Assembly (NCBI GenBank): GCA_029339505.1
Contig: JAQISU010000114.1
Coordinates: 3,340,001 to 3,404,000 of the forward strand
Direction: 5' to 3'
From: Unio delphinus
Lineage: Eukaryota; Mollusca; Bivalvia; Unionida; Unionidae
Length of the DNA: 64,000 nt
Shown piece by piece: positions 26,435 to 39,048 of the stretch. A program made the position numbers and the translations under genes. Positions within the stretch are counted from its first letter, which is position 1. The number at the start of each line of letters is the position of its first letter. Under the pieces are notes generated by a model. It did no database searches. It worked only from the letters and a program-made list of their open reading frames with translations, and was not told the DNA's origin.

Positions 26435-26645
26435 TTGACCTTTTGTCAGATTGGACAGATTTGGAAAGACCACTGTGGGTCACATGGTCATCTTTCTAGA
26501 ACAACATATAAGCTTTGTACATGTCTAGCATCATTTAATCCCAGTCCACAACTGAAATCAATGCTTTTACGTACGCTGGAAAAGTATACAAAAAGAAAAA
26601 GTAATTGTTTGCCAAAACTGCCACTGTGTCTGAATCAAGGTCAAC
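26435..26645 (-). mobile_element. Junction of an integrase scrap and a partial LTR (copy 1)
   Basis: CAGATTGGACAGATTTGGAAAG is the reverse complement of the integrase LPKSVQSD codons seen in copy 2 at 45860-45890. At about 26464 it joins abruptly to about 165 bp (GGGTCACATGGTCATC, then TTTCTAGAAC and ATATAAGCTTT) that repeats 24146-24303 of the left LTR in the same orientation. Gag, protease and most of integrase are missing, so the element has collapsed. Confidence 0.7.

Positions 26646-26648
<3 letters not shown>

Positions 26649-26723
<75 letters not shown>
26649..26723. repeat. (GA)n microsatellite adjacent to LTR fragment
   Basis: A pure GA tract begins right after CAAGGTCAACAAC of the LTR fragment. 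Confidence 0.97.
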
Positions 26724-26724
<1 letters not shown>

Positions 26725-27407
26725 AGCCTCATTCGCTTTATCTATTGGAGGTTATACCAATGCTGATCTGCTCAAACGTTTATCCGAGTGTGAGAAGAGT
26801 TTATTCCACAGACAAATGAGCCTAGCATTGTTAGTTACGAAACAAATAAATTTTGAACGAAGTACCGACAACATCAAAACTACTCTAACTTTCAATTATG
26901 ATATTTGAGTAAGGCAGATGTAATAAAATATTACGTGATTGGGACCCAAAGAGTTGGTTTGGCACCGATGTTTTGTGACACCAACTGTATTTAAACATCA
27001 AAAATTGACATGCTTGAATTTGTGGTTTTTCGTATTTAATAACTCTAATTTTCTTCTTCTAAAAAAAACGCTAGTTTGTGACCGCAAGCTATTGATTAAG
27101 CATGCTTCCCTTCAGTCAATCAATACAAGGTGACGAAATCGTGCAGTTTGAATTCTGACATCTGGCCCATCCCGTGATAATCATGTGACTACGCTGGCAA
27201 TTTTCATTGGTTGTAATGACTTATATTAACCTGTTCCACTCCTTGGTAAGCGGTAACTGCCAATCATAATTCAATATACTTATTAATAGCGTGCATGCCG
27301 AAAGTGTGTACAAACAGAACGGGACCCAAGTCGACATTACACGAAGCAAGGGAGAAACTCAGAGTAAAAGGGACCATTAAATGGTTAGAAATATATTTAA
27401 ATCGTAC
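26724..27407. other. Noncoding sequence
   Basis: No recognised gene; frames to 64 codons only. Confidence 0.5.
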
Positions 27408-27411
27408 ACGG

Positions 27412-28219
27412 TGTTACGTATATTTGATTTAAATAATTTATTTATTTTTGTCAGATTCAAAATTTAACATTTTGGAGTAAAAAAATTCATTCATTGGGAA
27501 ATTTTTCTAGAAATTTTCACTCTACAAATAAACAACAGATGTTAACCTCATTTTCTGACCTTGCTTCAGAGTGTAAACAAGCTTCTAAAATGATTGGTGG
27601 ATTACAAGGACATTAGAGCTTTATTTTAAAAATGATTGGTTGATTCCAAGGACATCTTTCTAGATCATAATGTATACGTGACTTTGCGAGCATGGGTTCG
27701 TTCTGTGACCTTCTAGAAAATCAAATGACCCCTTCCTATTTACGAGAAAATCAGTATATAGCTGTGTTTTAAAAGCTAACGGTTCAGTAGTTAGTCTAGG
27801 CTTTAGAATACAAAGATGTGCGTGTTATTGTTTGAGTGTAAATTATTTCAATTCGTTTGGAATCAAGAGGAATTTATTGTGTTATTTATCTAGAAATTAC
27901 TTGTGCTCATTTGAAATATTATAAAACTAGAACTGAATTCATCACGTGACATCGTCGTCCATATTGGATTACATCGTCAAGATTCAAACCGGGAACTATT
28001 ATGACATTTTATTATCAGGACTCTTGCAATTCCACTAGTGGATTATATTGTGAATTCTTTTCGGATTAATTTTTGGACTTGAATCTCTAAAACCGTAAGT
28101 TTAAATATTTTCTTTAACGAAAATATTTGTACTCAATAAATTGTTTGTTAAATTTTTACAAGCTTGTTTTTTTTCACTTCTTTATATTTTGCTGCTTATT
28201 CGAGCCTAAGCACGTAACA
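27412..28219 (+). mobile_element. Solo LTR, 808 bp, of the same Ty3/gypsy family
   Basis: It starts TGTTACGTATATTTG and ends AAGCACGTAACA, so the termini form an 8-bp inverted repeat TGTTACGT/ACGTAACA with TG...CA ends. The flanks carry the 4-bp duplication ACGG (27408-27411 and 28220-28223). Internally there is an AATAAA-like CAATAAATTG near 28134 and blocks shared in reverse complement with the copy 1 and copy 2 LTRs. No internal coding region is attached, which points to LTR-LTR recombination. Confidence 0.82.
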
Positions 28220-28223
28220 ACGG

Positions 28224-28880
28224 GTTAAATGCCTTAAATGCTTCCTTTGTATTAAAAAAGATCATTAAATCTGTGTAATGGTATTCGAGCTTTTGTAAAA
28301 TGGTAACCTCCATAAACTAAAACAATATCTGGACGCAACATTATCGGGTTTATGGAATTTTTAATATAATCGATTATGCACAAATAACGACAATAAATGG
28401 TTTGTTGTGTACAACATTTGCAGTAGCATCGAGGCATGGCTGTCATCCCTCTGGTTCAGACTACTACCCTGTGCTGCAGAAAATAAAGTATTGTCCAAAT
28501 CATTGCATACGTCCATTTATGTATTAACAAATACCTATTTCCATATTGAGATTATCCACTTCTGCTGCATGTAATTGGTTTGCTTTAGATTTGCCGCACT
28601 CTTAAGCCAGGCAAGACAACTCATTTTCTTCAGTGTATATTTAGGTAAAAGAGCACAAACTTTTAAGATAGTGAGGATGAACGAATAGTGATAAATTTAG
28701 TCTTATTCTGGAGATACAAGGTGAGTCTGACGCTTCTTCATTCGCTACATGTTACTTAGTCCGAATAAAATGAAACAAAAGAAGAAACAACAAAAGAAAA
28801 GGAAAAAACACTTTGGAACAGTATACAGTTATTAGAAAGGTCGGGGTATTATCATCATTGATACAGAAAAACCTCAGTAA
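28224..28880. other. AT-rich noncoding sequence
   Basis: Nothing recognised. Confidence 0.5.

Positions 28881-28883
<3 letters not shown>

Positions 28884-28960
<77 letters not shown>
28884..28960. repeat. (TA)n microsatellite
   Basis: Pure TA tract of about 38 units. Confidence 0.97.
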
Positions 28961-28964
<4 letters not shown>

Positions 28965-30870
28965 TACTTACCATGTTTATTATTATGGTCGCCAGTCAGT
29001 TACTGCAATTTCAACGTAATCGACATGGCAGTAAGTACCTTTAACAAGCGTATATATTTACATCAAGCGAACTTTGTTTTGAACTCTGAATGGTACTTGA
29101 CAGTGGAAAAGAACCGAAGGTGTCCAATGCAGATAATGATTCCAGTGCTTCTTCTCCAACAGATCAAACGTATACCTTATCAGTAATCAAACAATCTGAA
29201 AAACAACAATAGCGACGTACAAATGAACAACCGATGAACTGAAATAAATAGAAGAGTAATTTTTTTTAGCACGCATTAACAAGGTATTTTTGCCACAAAT
29301 GAATACATATCGATCACTTCATAAGCTGTTTACCTGCGTTCATTATTGGAGGTTTAACCTATAGGATCACACTATTCAATGTGGGTTACCTTGGATAAGA
29401 TAATACCACTGATGCAACACTGTAACGTAGATGGCAGAATGTCACATGGCTTGGAGAAAACCATATAACGTTGATAACTGCATCACAATAAATTTTGATC
29501 GTATTTGCTGCGATATTTTCTCTACAGTGGCTTTAGTGCAGAATGGGACGATTTTGCCAAAGACATTGTAGGATAAGCAGTGATGGAAGAAAAGGATAGC
29601 ATTGTAAAAAGGTAGCACTCTGCTTGGGTCACAATACCCTGATGATGTTGCAATGAAGAGTCACTGAACCGCAACTACACAGTCACTATGTCTTGTATTT
29701 TGTTTGGATTCTGTGATGAATATGTACAAGGTACGATACAGTCAACGTATTCTTAACGGCGTATTATAGTTTAAAAGACTCTGGGGTTAAACAGACTTAT
29801 GGAAGAGATATATTCATTGAATTTGAAACTAGAACGAACATGAAAGAAATGAGATGCGGTCCATACATATAATGTACGGAATTAAATCGTGGTTCCGGTA
29901 TGTCCATTCATACCTTATCAAATCTTAGTAATTTCAATATCAGGAAAATCAGTTTTTTTAATAATGCTTTTATAAATAAATAAATACAAAATGAAATTAG
30001 CAGAACTATTTCAGTGTTATATTTATACCAGACCAGAAAAGACTATATGAAGACTGAGTAAATAACATCTTCGATTTATTTCTTTTAATGCATACTACAA
30101 AGTCCATGAGAAAAACAAAAGTTTTCATTTTTGAACAGGTCGTCCATGATCCATAAAATCAGGAACATACGCACAAGTCGATTATATTCATGCCATTAAG
30201 AATTCTATTATTGCATTCCCAATTTTGATTTCGAGTTACACCCCTTTCAATTGTAAAAATGACAACAATTGTTTATCAGTTTCTTACACCTACCTTTTAA
30301 TATTGTATTCAAGTAATGGTTTCCTCGTTTAATGGGTGGTATAATAATTGGGAAGTAATCTTAAGACAACTCGATACCTGTCTAAACAACATTCCTCATT
30401 CAATGAGGCACCTTAACATGCTGAGAGCCGATGAGTTAGAAATGCCTGTTTTACATCCAAACACAAAACCGTTGAGCGCATTTCAGCGTTTGTGAACTAT
30501 GGTTAGGGTCGATCATATAAGTGGACGTTTTAAGCAGTGACAGCCGTCATAGTGCAGCTCCATTCGCGAATAGAAATGCATAACAATGGCAAAGCGCATA
30601 TCGCGGCGCGCAGTGTTTTATGTGCAAATTAAGGGCGACATATATTTTGAGTAGAAAATCTTGTCTGCTTACATCCATGGGAAAACAGAAAGCATATTTA
30701 CTGAAAAAACAGCTTCAGTCAACACCATGGAAAGTTGAATTTTGCCGGCAATGACTTTCCGATAAAGTTGAGAGACATTGGCAAGTTTTAGAGTCGTACC
30801 ACCAAAACTTTAGCCCAAACTGTCTTTGTGTCGGACAAGGACCTTTACCCGTTGCATGTTAGTGGTGAAA
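28961..30870. other. Noncoding sequence
   Basis: No gene recognised. The right third (from about 30450) is GC-richer and may already belong to the decayed polymerase-bearing element at 31 kb, but no motif supports that. Confidence 0.4.
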
Positions 30871-31039
30871 ACGGTGTCGTCGATTTGGATGTACTGCTGA
30901 CAAGCAGTATTTAGGGTGTGTAGGTACAAACAGCATTTTGTTAAAGAACTGAGCCACATGGTGTGTTGGGACACAAAATGACAGCACAAAGAACCTAATA
31001 AAATGTAGTTTCAAAATGTGCAGATGCATGCTCGATTTG

Positions 31040-31403
31040 AGGCGAACAGCTCGGAGACAACTGAGTGTCAAACTACTGCCGTATTGTAGGCAGGCACAGC
31101 TGCACATTCTACAATGCCTTCAACATAAAATTGGATAAAGCTGAAAATAAACGTGCCAGTTGTGTTTCACAATCTGAAGGGCCACGACTGCCACATGATA
31201 CTGCATACACAGGGACGGTTATGGAAAGAACCGTGAGTGTTCCATACCGAACAACATTGTAAAGTACATGTCTAGCGCGCTCGAGCAGATGTAATGTATC
31301 TAAAGCCTCCGATTTCTGGACATATCCCTACGAATTCATAAACGGCTTCGACCACTTCGAAAAGAAACAGTTGGTGTCATATGAAACATTCCTTAACCAG
31401 TAA
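31040..31403 (+). pseudogene. Broken protein-primed DNA polymerase B fragment (Polinton/adintovirus type)
   Basis: Three + strand pieces in different frames line up with the N-terminal/exonuclease part of the type-B polymerases of Polinton/Maverick and adintovirus-like elements. First is a CRIVGRHS...NAFNIKL stretch resembling the DHCHxxGxYRGAAHNxCN block (about 31070-31130). Next is VPVVFHNLKGHD (from 31153), the Exo II-type FHNLxGYD motif. Last is YPYEFINGFDHFEKKQL (31323-31373), the conserved YPYEYMDSFERFEE-like block, with a stop at 31401. Stops and frameshifts separate the pieces, so it is dead. I did not find the palm-domain DTDS motif, capsid genes or integrase nearby. An old endogenous fragment is likely; the assignment to Polinton rather than a related virus is inference. 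Confidence 0.65.
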
Positions 31404-33941
31404 ACCAGTTTAGAATTGAGATGGTGATTACATCCACGCGCAAAAGCGAATGTCTCCATTTGCGTGAAGAAATCTTGAGGATAAATTGTGCCACAATACC
31501 AATGTTCTCCTGCTTTTGGAATGAGCTGAGATGGAGTACTGAAAAAGACGACGACGGTTAGCTGGTAATCAATATTGACATTGGCCTTATTATGGAAAAA
31601 TGGCATTCACGAAATAATGTCGAAGCTATACTCACCAGTCTTCCATTACCACAGCGAAGCCTAGACAAATTGGTGAGTAAATTTAATGATGAGTTAAGCA
31701 GCTCGCCAATAGAGAATTTCACATGTATGATCCACAACTGTTACGACCTAACACTCCTACGCTAACTCGTTGCTGATCTCCACAAGAGCATATTTACCAA
31801 ACAGCTGTCCTAAAGCGATGTCGAATTTGCTAACAAAAGACCTAAGACCCGTGTGTGGCTACATTTCTGTGGAGATGCTAAAAGCTATACGAGCGATCGT
31901 ATATCCCATGCTCACCAATATGATCGATGAAGTAATGCTTCCCTGTTGCGCTCTGATTAAAGTAAGGTCTTCTCTTTACATCGCCCAGTGCCGGTAAAAC
32001 ATTTCGACTGTTAAGTTAGCGAAAGCTGGTAAAAAGTACGCAAAATGTCGGCAATATACCGACGACAGCTATTCTTGTAATAGGTTTCAGCAACATACGT
32101 CAGTGATGCTGCATCTGCTTCCACAGCGGGTGTTACTTAGGGCAACAGTCTAACGCTGAGAAGATCGGCAAGATGAGGAGGTTCGACGACATTGTGACAA
32201 TGAAAATTGCTAACCGCATGGATTAGGACGTGGTCAAGTCATGGTATGAATTGCTATCATTTAAAATTATATAATGTCGATGCTGACAGAAAAGCATGTG
32301 ACCTCGAATCAATTGGATGTCAAAGGCGACACGATCACGTGGATATTTAATATGGATTAAATAAAATTATCACCTTGAAGCTTCAAGACGTGACCATATG
32401 ATGGCGAGACAAAGAGCTCGATACAAAACAATTCCTACCTTAACACCTCCCTCCCCCAGATACCAATTAAAGATGACCGTATTGGATATATTACTTCTGC
32501 AAGGAGTCTGTCCGCAGTAAATTAAGTCTTTATTGCCTTCAGTCGTTATAAAACTGCGTTGTTCGTAGCTCCCCATCCCAGTAGTGGATTCTTAGATACA
32601 AACAAATATATTATATAAGATACGAGAAAAGGCGTTATTACGAATGCGGAATTTGAAGTGGTGATACGCATTCCTTCCTTGATATTGTTGTCCATCGGTT
32701 TGGTAGACGTGATATTGAACAAATGAAAAGATTAGACCTCTACATTTATCTGGAAAGTTGGCATCAAGTCCTGACTGTAAAAAAAATAAATGTGAAGCAT
32801 ATCATATAAAATTATTACTACAGAACAATTTCTGAATTTGACAGAATGTAAATGCCTTCGGACATTTTTCACAATAAGGCCTCATTAAATGGTAGATTTC
32901 TCAGATTAAAACTTAAAAACACACTTTAGTCATTTCACTATATTAAGTAGAGGAAGCGATGGAAGGGTAAAATGTATGTAAACGTTTTTGACCACTTTAG
33001 GGTACACAAAAACGTTCAGCGTGATCATTTCAACAAAACAGTAAGGACCAACATTACCGGTTTTAGGAACCTCGCTCTCAGTGCCGACTCCAGTGACATT
33101 GTCGTGTTTGACAATGCATCAGGAAATATAAAGAAATCGGGTTTTGGAATCCACTGCTCAGGACAATGACGGAAGACTCTGTCACACGCTTAAGATCAGT
33201 AGCTAAAATTGGACCACGTCATAGAGCAGCGTTCTATATTTCTAGAGGTTTTTCACAAATTCAGGAAGAGACAGTCCTGCATTAAGTTCATACTTGAGAG
33301 AAGGAACGACAAAATGTTTTGGTCAAGAATAACTTACAATGATAAGTCTCTGTCATTAATGCCGTGATGGCATATAATGTACACATGATATCACTTGGCA
33401 AGCACTGTACATGCATATGTAATATAGCCTACTGTAGTATGTCAGAGGAGGTATTCCATATATTGGCAGAAAGGCCCGAAATTATTCAGATTACACACCC
33501 CTCTCAAATTGTACGGGATGACATTGCTGTTGATAGAAGCACGAGTATATAAGCTCGGCCAATTCGTTCAAAAACAAAGCAGACACTGTTTTCCTGCAGA
33601 GAAATTTGCGGAAGTTATCATTTTCTCCCTTCAACTAGCTAAAGGCATATAAAGAAATAGCGAATGTGAAAACGTTTAAAAGCCATTTTCATTCGCTGAA
33701 ACTAAATGGGCAAATGTTCTGTGGGATGAAACCTTTGGTGGATGCCCAGTGGACAAAGATTCCAGACTATTATGCAATGTTGGTGTGATCATGGCATATA
33801 TCTAGCCATCTAATTTTAAGGAAACCTATTCTTAATCATCCCACATAACATTTGCTGAATTGTCCCAGAACGAAATTAAAAGACAACTGTATTTGCTACT
33901 CTCTTGGGCATATTATAAGCATGCTTGTTCCGCTAGCTACT
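31404..33941. other. Noncoding sequence, possibly more of the decayed element
   Basis: Frames of 60-92 codons occur on both strands, but I recognise none. Base composition is closer to coding than the flanks up to about 32.3 kb. Nothing certain can be assigned. Confidence 0.35.
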
Positions 33942-33949
33942 ATATTAAT

Positions 33950-34420
33950 TAGGGCATAACCGATTAGCATTTTTCTACCGATTTCCGATTCCGGATTTTG
34001 GGCATGAAATTTTTCCGATTCCGGATACGATTCAAATAATCGGAAATGCTAAATCCGTATTTTTTTTCTAAAAAAATTCATCTTCCGTATCCGTGTTTCT
34101 GATATCTGGTTTTGCCGTATCGAGCATGTTACTTAGTACTTTACCATATCCGGCTTCATTTCCGGTTTTCACCCTCCAGTTCAAATAGATTGTCTCACAG
34201 CGTGGTTGTGTTGACCATATTGGACTTTTCTGACTTCTTATTTAACTTTATTAACGCACTATCGAATGATACGCAGTGTTAGACACTTTGCTATAGAAAT
34301 TCAACTTTATTATTTTTGTTATCCGAATTGATCGTTCCTGCCTTGTCCGACTCCGATTAATCGGAAGTTCATACTATCCGGTGGAATCCGATTTCCGGAT
34401 CAAAAGTCGGTTATGCCCTA
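33950..34420. mobile_element. hAT-type MITE, 471 bp, with perfect target duplication
   Basis: The TIRs are TAGGGCATAACCGA (left) and TCGGTTATGCCCTA (right), perfect over 14 bp. They are flanked by a perfect 8-bp direct duplication ATATTAAT (33942-33949 and 34421-34428). The interior is noncoding and rich in subterminal motifs such as CCGATTTCCGATTCCGGAT, CCGATTCCGGATACG, AATCGGAAAT, and on the right AATCCGATTTCCGGAT. Repeated subterminal motifs are typical transposase-binding sites of hAT elements. It is nonautonomous; the intact duplication suggests relatively recent insertion. Confidence 0.92.
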
Positions 34421-34428
34421 ATATTAAT

Positions 34429-35890
34429 AGTACTCAGATGACACTCGAACTAAACAGGAATCGAGAACACAGACTAACGGATGTTATGTAAACATCGTTT
34501 CGACGCCAAAAGGCTCAACGTATTTTTAACATGCTACATTCTTTGATAATCATGCAATTTCAATACATTTTGGTCTTGTATCACTAATTTACATATGGCT
34601 CATATCCAACCAATGATAACACATTTTCTTTTGTTCTTGATAGGACAGGTGACGAGAACCAATACATTATCTACTTGTAAGTTATTATCACCAGTATATT
34701 CAGGCTTAATAAAATTAAGTAAAGTAAGAAATGTTCCCAACACTATATCAGATTTCATATTGAAATTTATTGTATTCTGATATCAGATTTCATATTGAAA
34801 TTTAATGTATTCAAATTTCTGAATCTTGCTGAGATATTTTGTGGATTTAGTTGCTATGGTATCTGTGTAAAAAATGAGCCTTATAATGTTTTATATTATT
34901 TTCTTTCCTCCGTTGAAATTGTTCAATATCACAAGGTATGCATCAAGAACTAAGTTTTTACACTCACTAACTTACATTTACTTTTCCATTCATTTCAATT
35001 CCGAGTTTCCACTATTTATGTTTAATATTTTTATTTGAAATACGTTATCACTATTATGTTTTAAATCGTCTTGTAAGACTGTTACATCGGTGTAAAGCTT
35101 AAACAATGAAATATATGGATAGTTAAGGCTGAGCAAATTAGACATCCAAGCTATAATACTATGAAACTTTGTTGCAAATCACATACACTTGAAAGAACTT
35201 CTTATTGAAAGGTTAAAAGTTAATTTCACAGGAGGAGATAGAATTATTCCATCTACACCAGTCGCCTTGTATTAAATGACCATTATAAGTCACGTGATTA
35301 ATATTAGTCGCTGATAAAGGCAGTGTGATATTGCCGAAAGTTTCGAACTTTCGAGCAATGAAGCAACCATTTCAGTTGAGATGTTACATATTTCTAATAG
35401 GTATAGTTAAAATATTCTAGTTGGAGAATTTAACTTCAGCAATGTCGACTTATTGGACATGTGTAATAACATTCTGAAAACAAACCTAGCTGAAATAATC
35501 AGTCTCGATAATAACGCAAGAATTTACAGAGAGATGTCTGGGCGTCCATACAAATGTAGTATAGCCCAGGTCAGAGAATACAAAAAGAAATATGTATAGT
35601 TTGCATTTATTGAATCTTTGAACAAATAATAATATGCATATTTATAATGGAAGGTTGCGTTTCGATAGAGGAGTTCGAAAATGCACATTTTGTGAAAAGA
35701 TCATAATTCATTATCCACCAAGTTTGATGTGTTCTATCCATTTGCTTTCATATATTTACTGTGCTTTATCATACCAATTTTATATTAATCAGTTACATGC
35801 AAATGATGATTCTAACATATAAAACGTTTTCAAAGAAAATTGGCAAAAGAAGCTTGTGGGATACGAAAGAACATAAGTATTCACATTTTG
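34429..35890. other. AT-rich noncoding sequence, possible LINE tail
   Basis: A short duplication ATCAGATTTCATATTGAAATTT occurs at about 34747 and 34779. Near 35640 a + frame reads GRLRFDRGVRKCTFCEK, which resembles the Cys-containing C-terminus of some LINE ORF2 proteins but is too short to be sure. Confidence 0.4.
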
Positions 35891-36059
35891 ATTCATATTG
35901 CCTTTGAAATGTAGAACTCATCAACAAAGATAATAGAACTCGCGACGATGTAAATGCAATCAACAGTGTCTTTAATAATTTGTATAAGCTCTACTGAACT
36001 AACATTTCATCATACGGTACACAAGTTGAAATGTTTGCACATGCTCATCTAAATAAAAC

Positions 36060-37260
36060 TGACTCTAAGCCATGGATTGGCACTGAGTGTATGAACTCAG
36101 AAAACATTACCATTTGTATACGAAAGTCTACAAACTTAGATAAAAAAAAATACAGCGTGGAAATCTAATATGCTAACTGCCCGTATATATTATAAGAAAA
36201 GAATGCAAAACATTACTCTTGTTTTATTAAAACCAAAACTGCAAAGTAACTTACACACTTCTTAATCCAAAAATCAAAAGAGATATTAGATATAAACAAT
36301 GTCTTAAAGATAAAATCAGTTTCAGGATATTGCAATGATAGAATTTCCTGACTTTTTAACGAAATATACTCAGTAAACATAGACACCGAAGACCGTGGAA
36401 TCCTAGAATAAGTTCAAGCGGTGGATGATTTTCATACTACTTGCTAAATGACCCAATCAGACCTGAAGAAATATTATAAGTCATTGACAATCTTAAAAAA
36501 GTAAAGCAGATTCAATCAATCAAAAAATAAATGAATATATAAAAAGTTAAAATGTTGTAATACTTAATGAGTATTAAAAACTTTTAAAATACTCGAGAAT
36601 ACTGAATATGTACCAGATAATTATACTAAAGGTGTTATTTTGCCGATTTATAAAATAAAGGGACAAAACAGATATATCAAAATTACAGACCTATTACTTT
36701 AGTAAGCTGCTGTGGTAAAGTGTTTACCGCAATAATAAACTTAGGATTATCTAAATTCCTTGACGTCAATACTTTATAATCTCCGACTCTTTTTGGATTC
36801 AGAACGGCTATTACACAATAGACAATTATTGCATTGTGTACAGCCTTAATGAATGTATTAGAAATTTGCAAACAGACACGTTTTGCACGTCGGTTAATTT
36901 TGAAAATACATCTTATAATGTGTCTAGAGTTGGATTATGGCTTTGCATGTACTCGTTAGGCATCAGTGGGGAAAATGTTTCATTGCTAATGCACACTATT
37001 AACAAAACAAGTTCAGAAGTAAACATAACCCTATTCGATAAGGATTCTACTGTAATAAACAGTTCTTAAAAAAGTAACCTTATATTGCTAATATAAATCC
37101 TTTCACAATACGTTAATGTCAGAAATATCATTAAGGGGTCCAAATGTCTAGATGAATATCAGATAAAAAAATAATTATAGACCAAACATTAAACAATAAT
37201 TTAAACAAGAGTAACAGCTTTAATGCTGGTTTAAATGACATAGTGAAATAAAAAAGAGTG
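36060..37260 (+). pseudogene. Degenerate non-LTR retrotransposon (LINE) reverse transcriptase
   Basis: Across several + frames I read, in the right order: KPWIGTECMN (about 36070); LNDPIRPEEI and VIDNLKKVK (about 36445-36505), matching the pre-RT 'I--AI--LK--KA-G-D' block; EYVPDNYTKGVILPIYKIKG (about 36605-36662); NYRPITLVSCCGK-like then VFTAIINLGLSKFLDVNTL (to about 36778); FGFRTAI; and SVNFENTSYNV with VGLWLCMYSLGISG (about 36890-36970), the eroded RT2/RT3 region around F-D-A-F. There are many stops and frameshifts, so it is long dead. The 3' part of ORF2 is not recognisable. Confidence 0.75.
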
Positions 37261-38711
37261 ATACACAAGTCAATTTATACATACATGTTTAGTAGTTTAA
37301 TACGAAAGAATGTGGAAGATAATAATTCCAAAGATGTTAAATTTGGGCAAAAGAATGCAAAATTTTGATTCTATTGAAATAGTTCTGAACACATATCGAT
37401 GACAACAAAAAGAAGGAATTTGAATGCACACGACATTTGAATTCCGATTAAATGCTCCTGATAATACATTTCAAGCACTGCAACCTAAAATAGCGGAAGG
37501 AATGAAACGAGCAAGGTTTAAAATATATCATCTAAACTGACAACCAATGATACAAATGATAATCTCACTCTATTAGCCTATGCCATGAAACAAAAAAGAA
37601 AAATATTTTGCAATCACAACTTGCACATTTTGAAATGTACAGAAATAAATCAAAGAAAACGATAAAGGGATAATAGTAGGGAATGAATATCTTTTCCTAA
37701 TCTACAGGTCCTGTCGAATGCTGAAGGGACGGACAGAAGGGTCGACTCCTCAAAATCTGTCCAAGGATATCTGAAGAGCCTGCGTATCCTCCATTTCCAC
37801 TGGTTCAGATCATTTGGCCCAGCGCAATAAGTAGACCAATGCCGTCCTTCCGACTAACTATGATTTCCCGTGAACATTTACAAATACAATGGCTGAGCCC
37901 TGAAATACAAGATACAAGGTTAACAATGATACATATTACGCATGAATCGACTTTCTTGATCACTGAACTATTTTACAAGAAATACCGTAAGAGGTGTCAA
38001 TGTTAATCACTACGTTCGTGCACGAATCTGTCTCCAGCACGAATACTCGTAAGAACACGAACACCAATCGTGATTTAATGTATACAACATATGATTTCAA
38101 CTTGCTTGTTCAGCTATAAACAATAATTGGCTTGAAACAGACTAATTTCTGACCAATATCACGACTTTATGTGACATAGTTCTGCCTATGTAAACTGGAG
38201 AACAAATTTCGAAATATATAAAACAATTGTTTCACATAGAGCAAATATAAAGTTGTAATATCCAAGTTGGCGTGTAATATTTCTATATTTTACACCGTTA
38301 TATATAAAGGTAGAAAAAGTTGCTAAAACTCTGTTGGTAGAATGCTATTTAAAGTATCAGCATTTAGTTTAGTGACTATGACAATTTTAACTTTAAAGAA
38401 TTTTATATTTTTACGACGTACCGTTATCTATAACAATCAACACCTGTTGGAACGTGTAATATAGAACATGCTAATATGATCGAACAGTCAAGAAAGCTAA
38501 TGCACAAACCACTGACATAGCAAGCTCTCGTGCTTGCAGCAAAACATAATAAATTTATGATGCCAATGGACTTCGACATTAATGACAGCCCATTGTCCAC
38601 TATACGTTTTGCTTTCCCTGAGAATATCATGTTTTGCATTACATTAGGAAAGAAAACAAATATTGATTATATAGATATATAGATACATAGATTTTGTTTG
38701 ATTGATTAGGA
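37261..38711. other. AT-rich noncoding sequence
   Basis: A small GC-richer patch near 37705-37830 has no recognisable content. A 71-codon minus frame at 38424-38639 is unidentified. Confidence 0.45.
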
Positions 38712-38947
38712 ATTTTAATGTAGTGATGTCTAACATTGAGGCATAATGCCTCAGACATGATGGCCCACCCAGTCACATTATCCAGACACTAGGCCAACCA
38801 GTCCTAACACTAACCTCTTAATGCTGGGCGCCAAGCAAGACAGCTGTTAGTACCATTTGTGTAAGTGTTTGGTATGACTCGGCCGGGGATCGAACCCACG
38901 ACCTCCCGCTTCCATGGCGGACGCTCTAACCACTATGCCACCGGAGC

Positions 38948-38949
<2 letters not shown>
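38712..38949 (-). mobile_element. SINE-A, full head, minus strand
   Basis: Read on the minus strand it has CTCCGGTGGCATAGTGGTTA, then GAGGTCGTGGGTTCGATCCC (box B), CCAAACACTTACACAAATGG, GGCGCCCAGCATTAAGAGG and TTAGGACTGGTTGGCC. The 3' end is shortened after the TGATG-GCCT block. The 5' end abuts a GATA array. Confidence 0.92.
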
Positions 38950-39018
<69 letters not shown>

Positions 39019-39048
39019 TGATAGATAGATAGATAGATAGAAAGACAG
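38947..39048. repeat. (GATA)n microsatellite at SINE 5' end
   Basis: A GATA array with one GATT variant starts at GCGATA of the SINE head boundary. Confidence 0.96.

Noticed and set aside
26435..26908. 157-codon + strand ORF with an Arg-Glu repeat
   Set aside because: It runs through antisense integrase, LTR sequence and a (GA)n microsatellite; a composite artefact.
32055..32075. YTDDSY frame as a polymerase palm motif
   Set aside because: It resembles but does not match the YxDTDS motif of type-B polymerases, and has no supporting flanking blocks.
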